Part shown: piece by piece, positions 6,009 to 13,041 of the stretch
Numbering within the stretch: the first letter of the stretch is position 1
How the letters are laid out: each line of letters begins with the position of its first letter
Source: Clostridium sp.
Lineage (GTDB): Bacteria; Bacillota; Clostridia; Lachnospirales; Lachnospiraceae
Length of the DNA: 13,277 nt
NCBI GenBank assembly: GCA_023664325.1
Contig: JAMPFS010000024.1
Coordinates: 1-13,277, forward strand
Reading direction: 5' to 3'
The notes under the pieces: generated by a model
Told to the model about the DNA's origin: nothing
Database searches by the model: none
The model's input: the letters and a program-made list of their open reading frames with translations, nothing else
Program-made: the position numbers and the translations under genes

Positions 6009-7724
6009 ATGGAGAGAAGTAGCAAAGTAACGAAATGGTATTTTAGCATGTTGTTAATGGCTGTTATGGTGGCAGTTGTGTTGCCGGGGAATCTCGTACA
6101 TGCAAAGCAGTATAATTTTGATGCTGCTTTAGGAGCATTCGGAAGTGTGGACTATAATGAGGATGATTGGGAGGAACCAGGAGAAGATGATTACGGTACT
6201 CCAAAAGATTTGGACACAGAATACTATAAACAAATTGTAAGAAGTGGTGGTAATCATGTATATGTTATTGAAATAGGTCAAGGATATGTAATTGATGCTT
6301 ATCATGAGGATGATGGAAGCGGATTTCTATTATATGGTAAAGAGGGTGTAGAAAGTCTTAGAGTAGAGGCAGAAGCTCCAGGTGGACGTTTTTATTTAAC
6401 AAAAAAAGGTGAACTCTATCTGTTAGCCGGAAATGCTAATACAAGGGAAATAAATTTGGAATATGGGGATTTAATCCACAATGTTCAGGTAGAAGATGGT
6501 AATAAATCACCTACCATAACAGAACTTCCAACTGGTGGTTATGCGATTGAAGTTCCGGAAGGTTCAAGCATTTTATTAGACGGCGAGAAAAAGCCAGGAG
6601 GTAATATTTATTATATTCCTGCAACGAAAGAAAATGAAAAGCAGGCTGCAAAGGATGAGGTCAAAGAGGCAGCAGACAAGGAAAAAGAAAAGATTGACAA
6701 AATTCCTAATTTAAGTGATACGGAAAAGGCTGATGCAAAGAAGGAGATTACAGATGCAGCAGATAGTGCCGATACTAAGATTGATGCGGCAACAACAAAA
6801 AAGGAAATAAATGATGCAATTTCTGATGCACAAAAAACAATGAGTGATGCAGTTTCCAAAGCAGAGAATCTCTCAAAGAACAATGAGGAACAAAACAAGC
6901 AGATTGCAGAATCCTTTATCAAGGATAACTTAACCGATGAGAGCGGTAAGATTATTACTACCGTAACAGAGAAAAATATTATCAATATTCTGAATGCAAA
7001 AGAAAAATGGGATTCTTTAAGTCAGGATGTAAAGAATATTATCAATCAGCTTTTGCAGGAGGCAGGCGCCAAATCCTTTGATGCATTATATACTGCATCA
7101 TCCCAGCAGAGCCAGAAGTTAGACAAGGATTTGAATAATAATTTTGATACCGGTACACTTGTGGCAACGGCAAAGCCTGCGGGTACAACCTCCACTAAGC
7201 TTAAATGGAAAAAGGTAGCAGGAGCGGATGGATATTTTGTATATACAAATATATGCAATAGTAATGAGAAGAAGAATAAGTTAAAGAAAGTCAAAGATAT
7301 CACCTCTGCTTCAAAGACAAGCTACAAGAAGACAAAGCTTAAGAAGAATAAATGGTACAAATATCGTATCGTGGCATACAAAAATGTAAATGGCAAGAAA
7401 ATGACAATCGGGCAAAGCCTTGTGTTGCATGCTTATACAGGAACTAAGACGAGCAAGGTTGGCAATCCGTCCAAGATAACAGTTAAGAAAAAAACCATCA
7501 CTATTAAAAAGGGCAAAACTGCTAAGATGAATGCAAAGATGGTTATGCCGAAGAATAAAAAGTTAAAGAAACACACAGCCAAGATTCGCTATATTGTATC
7601 GGATACGAGCATTGCTACAGTGAATACAAAAGGGAAAATCAAGGCAAAGAAAAAGGGAACCTGTACTGTATATGCATGTGCGCAAAATGGAGTTTACAAG
7701 GCGGTTAAGATAAAGGTTAAATAA
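6009..7724 (+). CDS. Secreted multidomain protein with Fn3-like and Big2-like C-terminal modules
   Basis: This 571-residue protein has a clear signal peptide: basic MERSSKVTK, a hydrophobic core at 11-26, and probable cleavage after VHA (32). An acidic stretch follows (about 48-70, rich in D and E), then a beta-rich region to about 205. Next comes a lysine/alanine/aspartate-rich helical segment (about 206-295, DUF1542-like in composition) and another helical piece (322-364). A fibronectin type III-like module lies at about 381-475 (LKWKKVAGADGYFVY, YKYRIVAY), and a bacterial Ig-like (Big2) module at about 485-571 (ITVKKKTITIKKGKT, IATVNTKGKIKAKKKGT). The C-terminus is strongly basic. No LPXTG anchor or transmembrane tail is present, so it is probably released or held by charge to the envelope. 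Such architectures are common in Lachnospiraceae surface proteins. The specific function is unknown. Confidence 0.85.
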   Translation: MERSSKVTKWYFSMLLMAVMVAVVLPGNLVHAKQYNFDAALGAFGSVDYNEDDWEEPGEDDYGTPKDLDTEYYKQIVRSGGNHVYVIEIGQGYVIDAYHEDDGSGFLLYGKEGVESLRVEAEAPGGRFYLTKKGELYLLAGNANTREINLEYGDLIHNVQVEDGNKSPTITELPTGGYAIEVPEGSSILLDGEKKPGGNIYYIPATKENEKQAAKDEVKEAADKEKEKIDKIPNLSDTEKADAKKEITDAADSADTKIDAATTKKEINDAISDAQKTMSDAVSKAENLSKNNEEQNKQIAESFIKDNLTDESGKIITTVTEKNIINILNAKEKWDSLSQDVKNIINQLLQEAGAKSFDALYTASSQQSQKLDKDLNNNFDTGTLVATAKPAGTTSTKLKWKKVAGADGYFVYTNICNSNEKKNKLKKVKDITSASKTSYKKTKLKKNKWYKYRIVAYKNVNGKKMTIGQSLVLHAYTGTKTSKVGNPSKITVKKKTITIKKGKTAKMNAKMVMPKNKKLKKHTAKIRYIVSDTSIATVNTKGKIKAKKKGTCTVYACAQNGVYKAVKIKVK

Positions 7725-7763
7725 AATTCCAACATTATGTTTTTATAAATTATCTTGTTATAT

Positions 7764-7798
7764 AAAAAAAGAATCCATATTTTATGGATTCTTTTTTT
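7764..7798. terminator. Bidirectional intrinsic terminator between convergent genes
   Basis: A perfect 16-bp stem (7764-7779 with 7783-7798) has a 3-base loop, a seven-A foot on one side and a seven-T foot on the other, so it works on both strands. It ends the secreted-protein transcript and overlaps the stop codon (7799-7797) of the minus-strand exonuclease gene. Confidence 0.93.
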
Positions 7799-8756
7799 AT
7801 ACGGCTTTTTTTTGATGTCGTCTTTCTTTACGCCTGATTCGTAATTCATCTTGTCGGTTACGGACTTTTTCGTATTGTTTTTTTGTTATTTTTTCAACTG
7901 TCTTTATTACAAATATGTTGCCTTCTTTGGTTGTTTTGAATTTTATTTTGCCGCACATCAATCCGTGGCTCCAGCATCTTCCCACACAAAACTGCGTTGT
8001 TGGATTACTCACAAACCATTTTATTTTCTTTGTCAGTTTACGGTTACATTTACAACATCTCATATCTGTAACGTTTTTATCCATCAAAGCTTCTTTTTTG
8101 TTTTGGAAAGTCCGGGTTATGTATTGGGTATAATTAATGTGTTCAGATAAAATTTCTTCTTCCGGGCAGGTGGGATAATGAAAGTAATCAAAACTATACA
8201 TGTCCGAAAAATGCTTGCGGTTCATTTTTTGAAATACCTTTGCCGTATAGTAAGCATCATTTTTGGCACAGTGAAAAGGTTCATCAATTTCAATGTCGAG
8301 TTCTTTCACAGCTTTTTCAAGGCTTAATATCTGTTCTCTGTCCTTATAGTGGTTATAAGCATATATTTCCTGAAGATCATAAAAACGGAGGGGAAAATCG
8401 AAACTCTTTAAATGGTGAAATTCCATGTTTTGTTGTAGATATGTTAAATCCAGCGGACCCCAGGTGCAGAAGACATAATCGTCACCGCACCAGTCTTTAA
8501 ATTCCCGAAATACCACATCAAATGGTCGTCCGGTTCGCAGAAGTGTTTCATCATAACTTAACAACTGCCTGATTTTTGGATGAAGCCGTCGATAAATTCT
8601 GGGTTTGACAATACTTCCATATTTGTCCACAATATTAAATTTATCATCTAACTTAGCAGCACCTATTTCGATAATCTCAAAGAGCAGATTCTCATTTTGC
8701 TTCATGTGCTTAGATGAGACTTGATTCCATTCCAAATCTAATACAATATAATTCAT
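7797..8756 (-). CDS. DEDDh-family 3'-5' exonuclease with cysteine-rich C-terminal tail
   Basis: Residues 1-180 form a DnaQ-like (RNase T/KapD type) exonuclease. D7 and E9 lie in LDLEWN, a third acidic residue D103 in TWGPLDLTYL, and the final pair H162 and D167 in HCAKNDAYYTAK. These residues coordinate two metals for 3'-5' removal of nucleotides from DNA or RNA. The last 100 residues are not part of the nuclease. They contain C234, C235, C237, C257, C261 and C268 spaced like a small zinc-binding ribbon, then a very basic tail rich in K and R that may bind nucleic acid. AGAAGGA precedes the ATG. The gene lies 14 bases after the coiled-coil membrane gene and shares its transcript. The substrate is unknown. 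Confidence 0.85.
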   Translation of the reverse strand: MNYIVLDLEWNQVSSKHMKQNENLLFEIIEIGAAKLDDKFNIVDKYGSIVKPRIYRRLHPKIRQLLSYDETLLRTGRPFDVVFREFKDWCGDDYVFCTWGPLDLTYLQQNMEFHHLKSFDFPLRFYDLQEIYAYNHYKDREQILSLEKAVKELDIEIDEPFHCAKNDAYYTAKVFQKMNRKHFSDMYSFDYFHYPTCPEEEILSEHINYTQYITRTFQNKKEALMDKNVTDMRCCKCNRKLTKKIKWFVSNPTTQFCVGRCWSHGLMCGKIKFKTTKEGNIFVIKTVEKITKKQYEKVRNRQDELRIRRKERRHQKKAV

Positions 8757-8770
8757 ATAAATCCTTCTAA

Positions 8771-9343
8771 TTAATTTGCACGCATTCTTCGTACATTATC
8801 TTGATTATCACTATAGTAATTATCCAAAGTTTTATTGATTTCCTCTAAAACTTCTAAAGTTTCTTTGGAAGCATTATTTGTACTTCCATTTAATTGAATG
8901 AGCAGTTTGGTAATTCGGTCAGATCCACTAAGCGTTTTGTTGTTGCTTTCCTGTGCCTTTTTAATAAGGATCTTGGTGCAAAGTTTTTGCTGCTCAATTA
9001 ATTCTGCATTTAATCTCTGGTTTTCATCTTTTAACTGTTCAATCCGTTCCAATAAATCATTATGCTGCTTTATATTGGTGGTCTCTTCACGCTTCGCAAC
9101 GGAGTAAATTCCTTTTTCTACTTTTACTAATTCGGTTTGTTTATCAATGGACATTTCAAAAATGTCATCAATTTTTTTCAAAATTCCATCCACCAGGAAA
9201 TATGTATTAGCAAGTGCAATCAATCCAAAGACAATAATCAGTTCTATGGAATCTGACATGTTAAGTACTAAGTAAAGTACAACTAGGAGAGAGGCAATAA
9301 AGCCGACTGCACTAAATGTAAGATTGGATTTTTTAACTTTCAT
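8771..9343 (-). CDS. Two-TM membrane protein with cytoplasmic coiled coil, unknown function
   Basis: I do not recognise a family for this 190-residue protein. Two hydrophobic segments, at about 9-28 and 32-51, form a short hairpin in the membrane. They are followed by a long charged helical region. The part from about 85 to 130 (IKQHNDLLERIEQLKDENQRLNA) has heptad spacing typical of a coiled coil. The polar C-terminus ends in RRMRAN. The ATG at 9343 is chosen because AAGGAGG (9353-9359) precedes it at a normal distance. The in-frame ATG at 9394 would lie inside the tRNA gene. No terminator separates it from the tRNA upstream, and the exonuclease follows within 14 bases. Confidence 0.72.
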   Translation of the reverse strand: MKVKKSNLTFSAVGFIASLLVVLYLVLNMSDSIELIIVFGLIALANTYFLVDGILKKIDDIFEMSIDKQTELVKVEKGIYSVAKREETTNIKQHNDLLERIEQLKDENQRLNAELIEQQKLCTKILIKKAQESNNKTLSGSDRITKLLIQLNGSTNNASKETLEVLEEINKTLDNYYSDNQDNVRRMRAN

Positions 9344-9389
9344 GGTTGATAACCTCCTTATATAATATGTTCCTTCTTTTGTATCTGAA

Positions 9390-9461
9390 TGCACCCGGCG
9401 GGAATCGAACCCACAATTATTCTTTAGGAGAGAATTGTTATATCCGTTTAACTACGGGTAC
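9390..9461 (-). tRNA. tRNA-Arg (anticodon CCU)
   Basis: The 72-base minus-strand sequence folds as a full cloverleaf. The acceptor stem is GTACCCG/CGGGTGC with discriminator A at 9390. The D arm is GTTA/TAAC with GG in its loop. The anticodon stem ATTCT/AGAAT holds loop CTCCTAA, giving anticodon CCU, which reads AGG. The variable loop is four bases and the T arm is GTGGG/CCCGC with loop TTCGATT. CCA is not encoded (TTC follows the discriminator). U33 is present. The start codon of the next gene is 46 bases downstream with no terminator between. Confidence 0.95.
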
Positions 9462-9489
9462 ATATATAAATGATTTTATCTGTCGGGAT

Positions 9490-9495
9490 ATTATA
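9490..9495 (-). promoter_or_regulatory. Possible -10 box for the tRNA-Arg gene
   Basis: A perfect TATAAT on the minus strand overlaps the stop codon of the upstream DUF3881 gene. It lies 28 bases before the tRNA 5' end, giving a leader of roughly 20 bases. The -35 region is not convincing, so this is tentative; read-through from upstream is the alternative. Confidence 0.35.
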
Positions 9496-10375
9496 CAAAT
9501 TCTACAAAACCCTGTAGCCAGATGATTCCCTTAAACCGTCTTCCAATTTTGGGTTCACCCTGAAGGTCAATAGAATTGATAACAACGTCCAGTGCAACAT
9601 CATTACATAGTATAGTTAGATTATACACCAATTCGCCCGAGATTTCATTAGTAATTTTATCTATATTTTTGATTATTCCTAAAATGGAATATTCTTCATT
9701 GTCAATTCCGTATGGTATGAAATAAGTTTCAACTACAGTGAGGAGATCTTCCTCCTTAATTCTCTTTGTTACAAGGGAGTAGGTATCCATATCATCTAAA
9801 GTTAAATCTTCTAATGCATCCATATCACCATTTTTTGCTTTCGCAATTAAATTGCGGCGGTCTTTGCTGCTAATAGGCTGTTTGTCATATGGATTTACAA
9901 CATGGTCTAAGTGGACACCATATAAAATTTTTCCATGAAGAGAAAGAGCGCCTAATCTTACTTTTGTCGGTAATTTGTAAAAGCCATTTGACCAGGTGCT
10001 TTTTACATAATCCACCACATTTTTTAAAGCATATATCAGTGTTATACCTAAATCGTAGTCATCTGAAATACCGGAATAGGATTCCTTATCATTATGAGCT
10101 TCGATTTGGATGTCAGGATAAATGGTAGTATGCAGACCCTGACAATAAGGAAAAGCATGGTCTAAGGTAAATACTTCATCCAGATTTAATTCACCAATGA
10201 TAGAAATGCCAAAGTTATTTCCAAAAAGGCGGTCAATTTGTACGAGGTTTGTTTCTGCGCCAATACTGATTTCTTTTCTACTGGAAAAACCATGTAATGC
10301 AGCGTTTATTAATTTATTTTGATCGCATTTTGTACGAATTTTACTAAAACCAATAGCTCTTAAGTAGCGATGCAT
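9491..10375 (-). CDS. DUF3881 family protein, unknown function
   Basis: The 294-residue protein starts MHRYLRAIGFSKI, which matches my recollection of the clostridial DUF3881 family (PF12997). It is soluble, with no signal peptide or membrane segment. The mixed alpha/beta sequence includes YGVHLDHVVNPYD (about 150-165), an acidic stretch DALEDLTLDDMDTYS, and a C-terminal WLQGFVEFV. I see no catalytic motif and no function is known to me. GGAG lies about eight bases before the ATG. It follows the DUF4446 gene by 60 bases on the same strand, with a weak promoter possible in the gap. Position next to the parB cluster suggests a housekeeping gene of this lineage. The family call is fairly firm. 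Confidence 0.75.
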   Translation of the reverse strand: MHRYLRAIGFSKIRTKCDQNKLINAALHGFSSRKEISIGAETNLVQIDRLFGNNFGISIIGELNLDEVFTLDHAFPYCQGLHTTIYPDIQIEAHNDKESYSGISDDYDLGITLIYALKNVVDYVKSTWSNGFYKLPTKVRLGALSLHGKILYGVHLDHVVNPYDKQPISSKDRRNLIAKAKNGDMDALEDLTLDDMDTYSLVTKRIKEEDLLTVVETYFIPYGIDNEEYSILGIIKNIDKITNEISGELVYNLTILCNDVALDVVINSIDLQGEPKIGRRFKGIIWLQGFVEFV

Positions 10376-10402
10376 AACTGTTCTCCATTCTGCTAAAATG
10401 CA

Positions 10403-10431
10403 ATAGTAGTAATGTAGATATATTGATTCAA
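10403..10431 (-). promoter_or_regulatory. Weak candidate promoter for the DUF3881 gene
   Basis: On the minus strand TTGAAT (10431-10426), a 17-base spacer and TACTAT (10408-10403) give a four-of-six match at both boxes. It could add transcription to read-through from the DUF4446 gene. Confidence 0.3.
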
Positions 10432-10435
10432 AAAT

Positions 10436-10993
10436 CTAAAAACCGATTTCAGGTTTTCGTTCTTCACGAACTCTTGCGGCATCAACAGCACCATCTTTAC
10501 CAATTGCAACATTTAGCGCAAGACGTTCTTCTTCTGATAAAATATAGTAAGATTCTTCATTTGTTATCTCTTTACAATATGTGAAACAGCCTTCCCGACT
10601 ATGCATGGAGGTAATAATAATTCCGTCATGATTCTCTGTAAGTAATGCAAGTGAAAAACTGAGCTTTCCGGATGTTTCTTTAAAAGCATCATATTTTACC
10701 AGACCAATTTTACAAAAGGTAGTTAAAAATTTATCGTTAATGGTATTGATATCTTTATTTTGTTCCTTTTCATTTTTAACAATTTGGCGTATTTCAGAAA
10801 ATCGCTTTGCCATAATTTCTTCCAGGCTGGCGGCATCATTTCCTGTTGTAAAACGTGAAATACGTTTATTTAACTTGTTACATTTTAATAAAATTACAAA
10901 TATCCATATAAACTGAAATACAACAATAATCATCAAAGCGATAACAACAATATCTGTACTGATTCCAATTGAGTCAAATATATTTGTTTTCAT
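10436..10993 (-). CDS. DUF4446 family membrane-anchored protein
   Basis: This 185-residue protein has one N-terminal membrane segment (about 13-36), a short charged linker, and a C-terminal domain. The domain carries the DUF4446 (PF14584) signature: CKIGLVKYDAF, then GKLSFSLALLTENHDGIIITSMHSREG, and LSEEERLAL. Its function is not established. The family is found repeatedly beside parB near the chromosome origin of Firmicutes, as here, so a link to that region's cell-cycle functions is possible but unproven. GAGGT precedes the ATG. A separate promoter candidate lies 60-90 bases upstream, so it need not depend on the parAB transcript. Confidence 0.85.
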   Translation of the reverse strand: MKTNIFDSIGISTDIVVIALMIIVVFQFIWIFVILLKCNKLNKRISRFTTGNDAASLEEIMAKRFSEIRQIVKNEKEQNKDINTINDKFLTTFCKIGLVKYDAFKETSGKLSFSLALLTENHDGIIITSMHSREGCFTYCKEITNEESYYILSEEERLALNVAIGKDGAVDAARVREERKPEIGF

Positions 10994-11052
10994 GGGATTA
11001 CCTCATTCTTTATCTTTATCTTGAACTTTTTTCGAGTTCTATGTACCGGTAT

Positions 11053-11081
11053 ATATTATCGTTTCATAAATACAATTTCAA
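11053..11081 (-). promoter_or_regulatory. Candidate promoter for the DUF4446 gene
   Basis: On the minus strand TTGAAA (11081-11076), 17 bases and TAATAT (11058-11053) fit a vegetative promoter with a leader of about 53 bases. The remainder of the parB-DUF4446 gap (11082-11207) holds no gene I recognise and no clear terminator. Confidence 0.45.
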
Positions 11082-11207
11082 TATATTATGAGACAATAGG
11101 AAATTAAGCAGTGAAAAGATTTCTGTGTAACGGCATATACCGCAGCGAACAATCGGAAAAGCCAATTAATTGTCTGTGCGAGTATAATGATACTTTTTGT
11201 AAATGTA

Positions 11208-12152
11208 TTAATCTATTTGGATGGAGTAAATCATTCCTACAAGTCTGTCTAATTCATCCTGTGAAAAATATTCAATTTCAATCTTGCCTTTGCCTTTTCC
11301 CTTTGCTTTGATGGTGGCTTTTGAACCTAATTTATATTTGAGTTTTTCTTCTATGTCATTGTAAAGGTATGTTAAATCTTCTTCTGATTCTGTGACATCT
11401 TTTTTAGGATGATTCAATTCATTTACAATCTTTTTAACCAGTTTTTCGGTTTCGCGGACAGATAGTCTTTGGTCAAAAACATTGCAGGCTGTCTCGTATT
11501 GTAATTCATTGTCTTCAATGGCGAGTAGCGCTCTGGCATGACCGTTGCTTAGCTTTTCATCAATAACCATTTCCTGTACTTTCTCGCAAAGTTTTAAAAG
11601 GCGCATAATATTTGTAATTGCACTGCGGCTTTTTGATACTCGTTCTGCAACATCATCCTGTTTTAAGTGAAATTCTTCGATTAGTTTTCTGTATGCCTGT
11701 GCTTCTTCAATTGGGTTTAAATTTTCACGCTGTATATTTTCAATTAAGGCAATTTCTAATACCTGTTGGTCTGTGTATTCTTTTATCACAACGGGTACTT
11801 CTGTCAAACCGGCTTTCATTGCAGCACGCCAACGACGTTCTCCGGATACGAGTAAATAATAATTGTCTCTTTTTGTTACAACCAGAGGTTCTATTACACC
11901 ATGCTGTGCAATGGAGTCTGCTAATTCCTGAAGGGCATCCTCATTAAATTGTTTTCTTGGCTGTCCTTTATTTATTTCGATATCTTTGATTTTCAGTGTG
12001 ATTTCAGTAGGTACTTCCTTTACAATTTCCTTAATCACTTCTTTTGTTGTGGTTTCTGTATTTTTAGAGGAAGTTTTTTTCTTTCGGCTATCGGTAGTAT
12101 CTACATTGAGAAGAGTATCTAGTCCGTTGCCGAGTCCTCTTTTTCCTGCCAT
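11208..12152 (-). CDS. parB: Chromosome partitioning protein ParB (Spo0J)
   Basis: ParB binds parS sites and loads onto neighbouring DNA as a CTP-dependent clamp, recruiting SMC and driving origin segregation with ParA. The 314 residues show MAGKRGLGNGLDTLL at the N-terminus (the ParA-stimulating basic tip) and a linker with KEVIKEIVKEV. The N-terminal domain has GQPRKQF (63-69), the CTP-binding GERRWRAA (104-111) and ENIQRENLNPIEEA (138-151). The helix-turn-helix QDDVAERVSKSRSAITNIM (165-183) follows, then GHARALLAI (204-212) and a C-terminal dimerisation domain. A lysine/glycine-rich patch KAKGKGKGKIEIEYF precedes the end and may give nonspecific DNA contact. It follows parA by 78 bases, with the parS site in between. 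The absence of a second nearby parB-like gene (noc) is consistent with Clostridia. Confidence 0.97.
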   Translation of the reverse strand: MAGKRGLGNGLDTLLNVDTTDSRKKKTSSKNTETTTKEVIKEIVKEVPTEITLKIKDIEINKGQPRKQFNEDALQELADSIAQHGVIEPLVVTKRDNYYLLVSGERRWRAAMKAGLTEVPVVIKEYTDQQVLEIALIENIQRENLNPIEEAQAYRKLIEEFHLKQDDVAERVSKSRSAITNIMRLLKLCEKVQEMVIDEKLSNGHARALLAIEDNELQYETACNVFDQRLSVRETEKLVKKIVNELNHPKKDVTESEEDLTYLYNDIEEKLKYKLGSKATIKAKGKGKGKIEIEYFSQDELDRLVGMIYSIQID

Positions 12153-12195
12153 GTTTATTTCCCCCTATCGTAATTGGTGAATGAATAAATTTCTG

Positions 12196-12219
12196 AAAAT
12201 GTTTCACGTGAAACATTTT
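12196..12219. promoter_or_regulatory. parS site, ParB binding sequence
   Basis: TGTTTCACGTGAAACA at 12200-12215 matches the parS consensus of Bacillus subtilis exactly. The symmetry extends four bases on each side (AAAA/TTTT), giving a perfect 24-bp palindrome. It lies between parA and parB, 53 bases before the parB start, so ParB bound here could also affect expression of its own gene. Confidence 0.96.
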
Positions 12220-12230
12220 TGAAAATTTCT

Positions 12231-12998
12231 TTATACATATATGTTTGTTATTACTTCATCTGCCAGTAAGCGATAACTATCTGCACCAGCGCTTTTGGAG
12301 TCATAAGCAGTAATTGGCATACCATGACTAGGTGCTTCCGCTAAACGAACATTTCTTGGAATAATTGTTTTATATATTTTTTGATTTAAATTTTCTTTTA
12401 CATTTTCTACTACCTGCAAAGAGAGATTTGTTCGGGAATCATACATTGTAAAGACAACCCCCTCGATTTGCAATTCTGTATTCAATTTTTGCTGGATTAA
12501 CTCTATTGTGTAAATCAACTGAGACAAACCATCCAAAGCAAAAAACTCACATTGTATTGGAACTAATACAGTATTGGCAGCAGTCATGGAATTAATTGTA
12601 AGCATTCCCAATGCAGGTGGACAATCAATAATAATGAAATCGAATTTGTCCTGAATCTTTCTTAATTGGGTTTTTAATATATATTGCATATCCGGTTCGC
12701 CAATAAATTCCACCTCAGCTCCTGCAAGATAGCGGTTTGAAGGTAGAAGATTCAATCCGGGTACAATATTAATTAGCATAGCCTCGCCAATATTACAGTT
12801 ATCGCACATTACATCATAGACGGTATATTCCAGATCGTCTTTCACGATGCCAAACCCGGTTGTCAAATGACCTTGTGGATCCATATCAACAGCCAAAGTT
12901 TTAAACCCTTTCTCTGCCAGACATGCGGCAAGGTTGATTGATGTTGTGGTTTTGCCAACGCCGCCCTTTTGATTAGCGATTGCTATAATTCTTCCCAT
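12231..12998 (-). CDS. parA: Chromosome partitioning ATPase ParA (Soj)
   Basis: ParA/Soj is a P-loop ATPase that dimerises on DNA with ATP. ParB stimulates its ATP turnover, and together they move or position the origin; Soj also acts on DnaA in Bacillus. The 255 residues show the deviant Walker A KGGVGKTT (11-18, signature lysine K11 and K16), the A' motif VDMDPQG with D40, Walker B IIIDCPPALG with D125, and PRNVRLAEAPSHGMPI near the C-terminus. It has no N-terminal HTH, so it is the short chromosomal type. AAGGAG precedes the ATG. Downstream it shares a transcript with parB. Upstream, only about 43 bases separate it from a block of tandem repeats. Confidence 0.97.
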   Translation of the reverse strand: MGRIIAIANQKGGVGKTTTSINLAACLAEKGFKTLAVDMDPQGHLTTGFGIVKDDLEYTVYDVMCDNCNIGEAMLINIVPGLNLLPSNRYLAGAEVEFIGEPDMQYILKTQLRKIQDKFDFIIIDCPPALGMLTINSMTAANTVLVPIQCEFFALDGLSQLIYTIELIQQKLNTELQIEGVVFTMYDSRTNLSLQVVENVKENLNQKIYKTIIPRNVRLAEAPSHGMPITAYDSKSAGADSYRLLADEVITNIYV

Positions 12999-13041
12999 GT
13001 ATCTTATGCTCCTTCAATGTAACGTATAAAATGATAGATTT

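Noticed and set aside
6611..6985. 124-codon minus-strand frame opposite the helical part of the secreted protein
   Set aside because: It mirrors the biased Lys/Ala/Glu codons of the real gene, has no ribosome binding site, and encodes only a low-complexity Ser/Phe/Ala sequence.
9344..9394. In-frame upstream ATG (9394) extending the coiled-coil membrane protein by 17 residues
   Set aside because: The ATG lies in the 3' end of the tRNA-Arg gene, and AAGGAGG at 9353-9359 clearly serves the ATG at 9343.
11023..11039. GAACT/AGTTC hairpin in the DUF4446 leader
   Set aside because: Only five base pairs with no U-tract, so it is within what chance would produce in AT-rich DNA.
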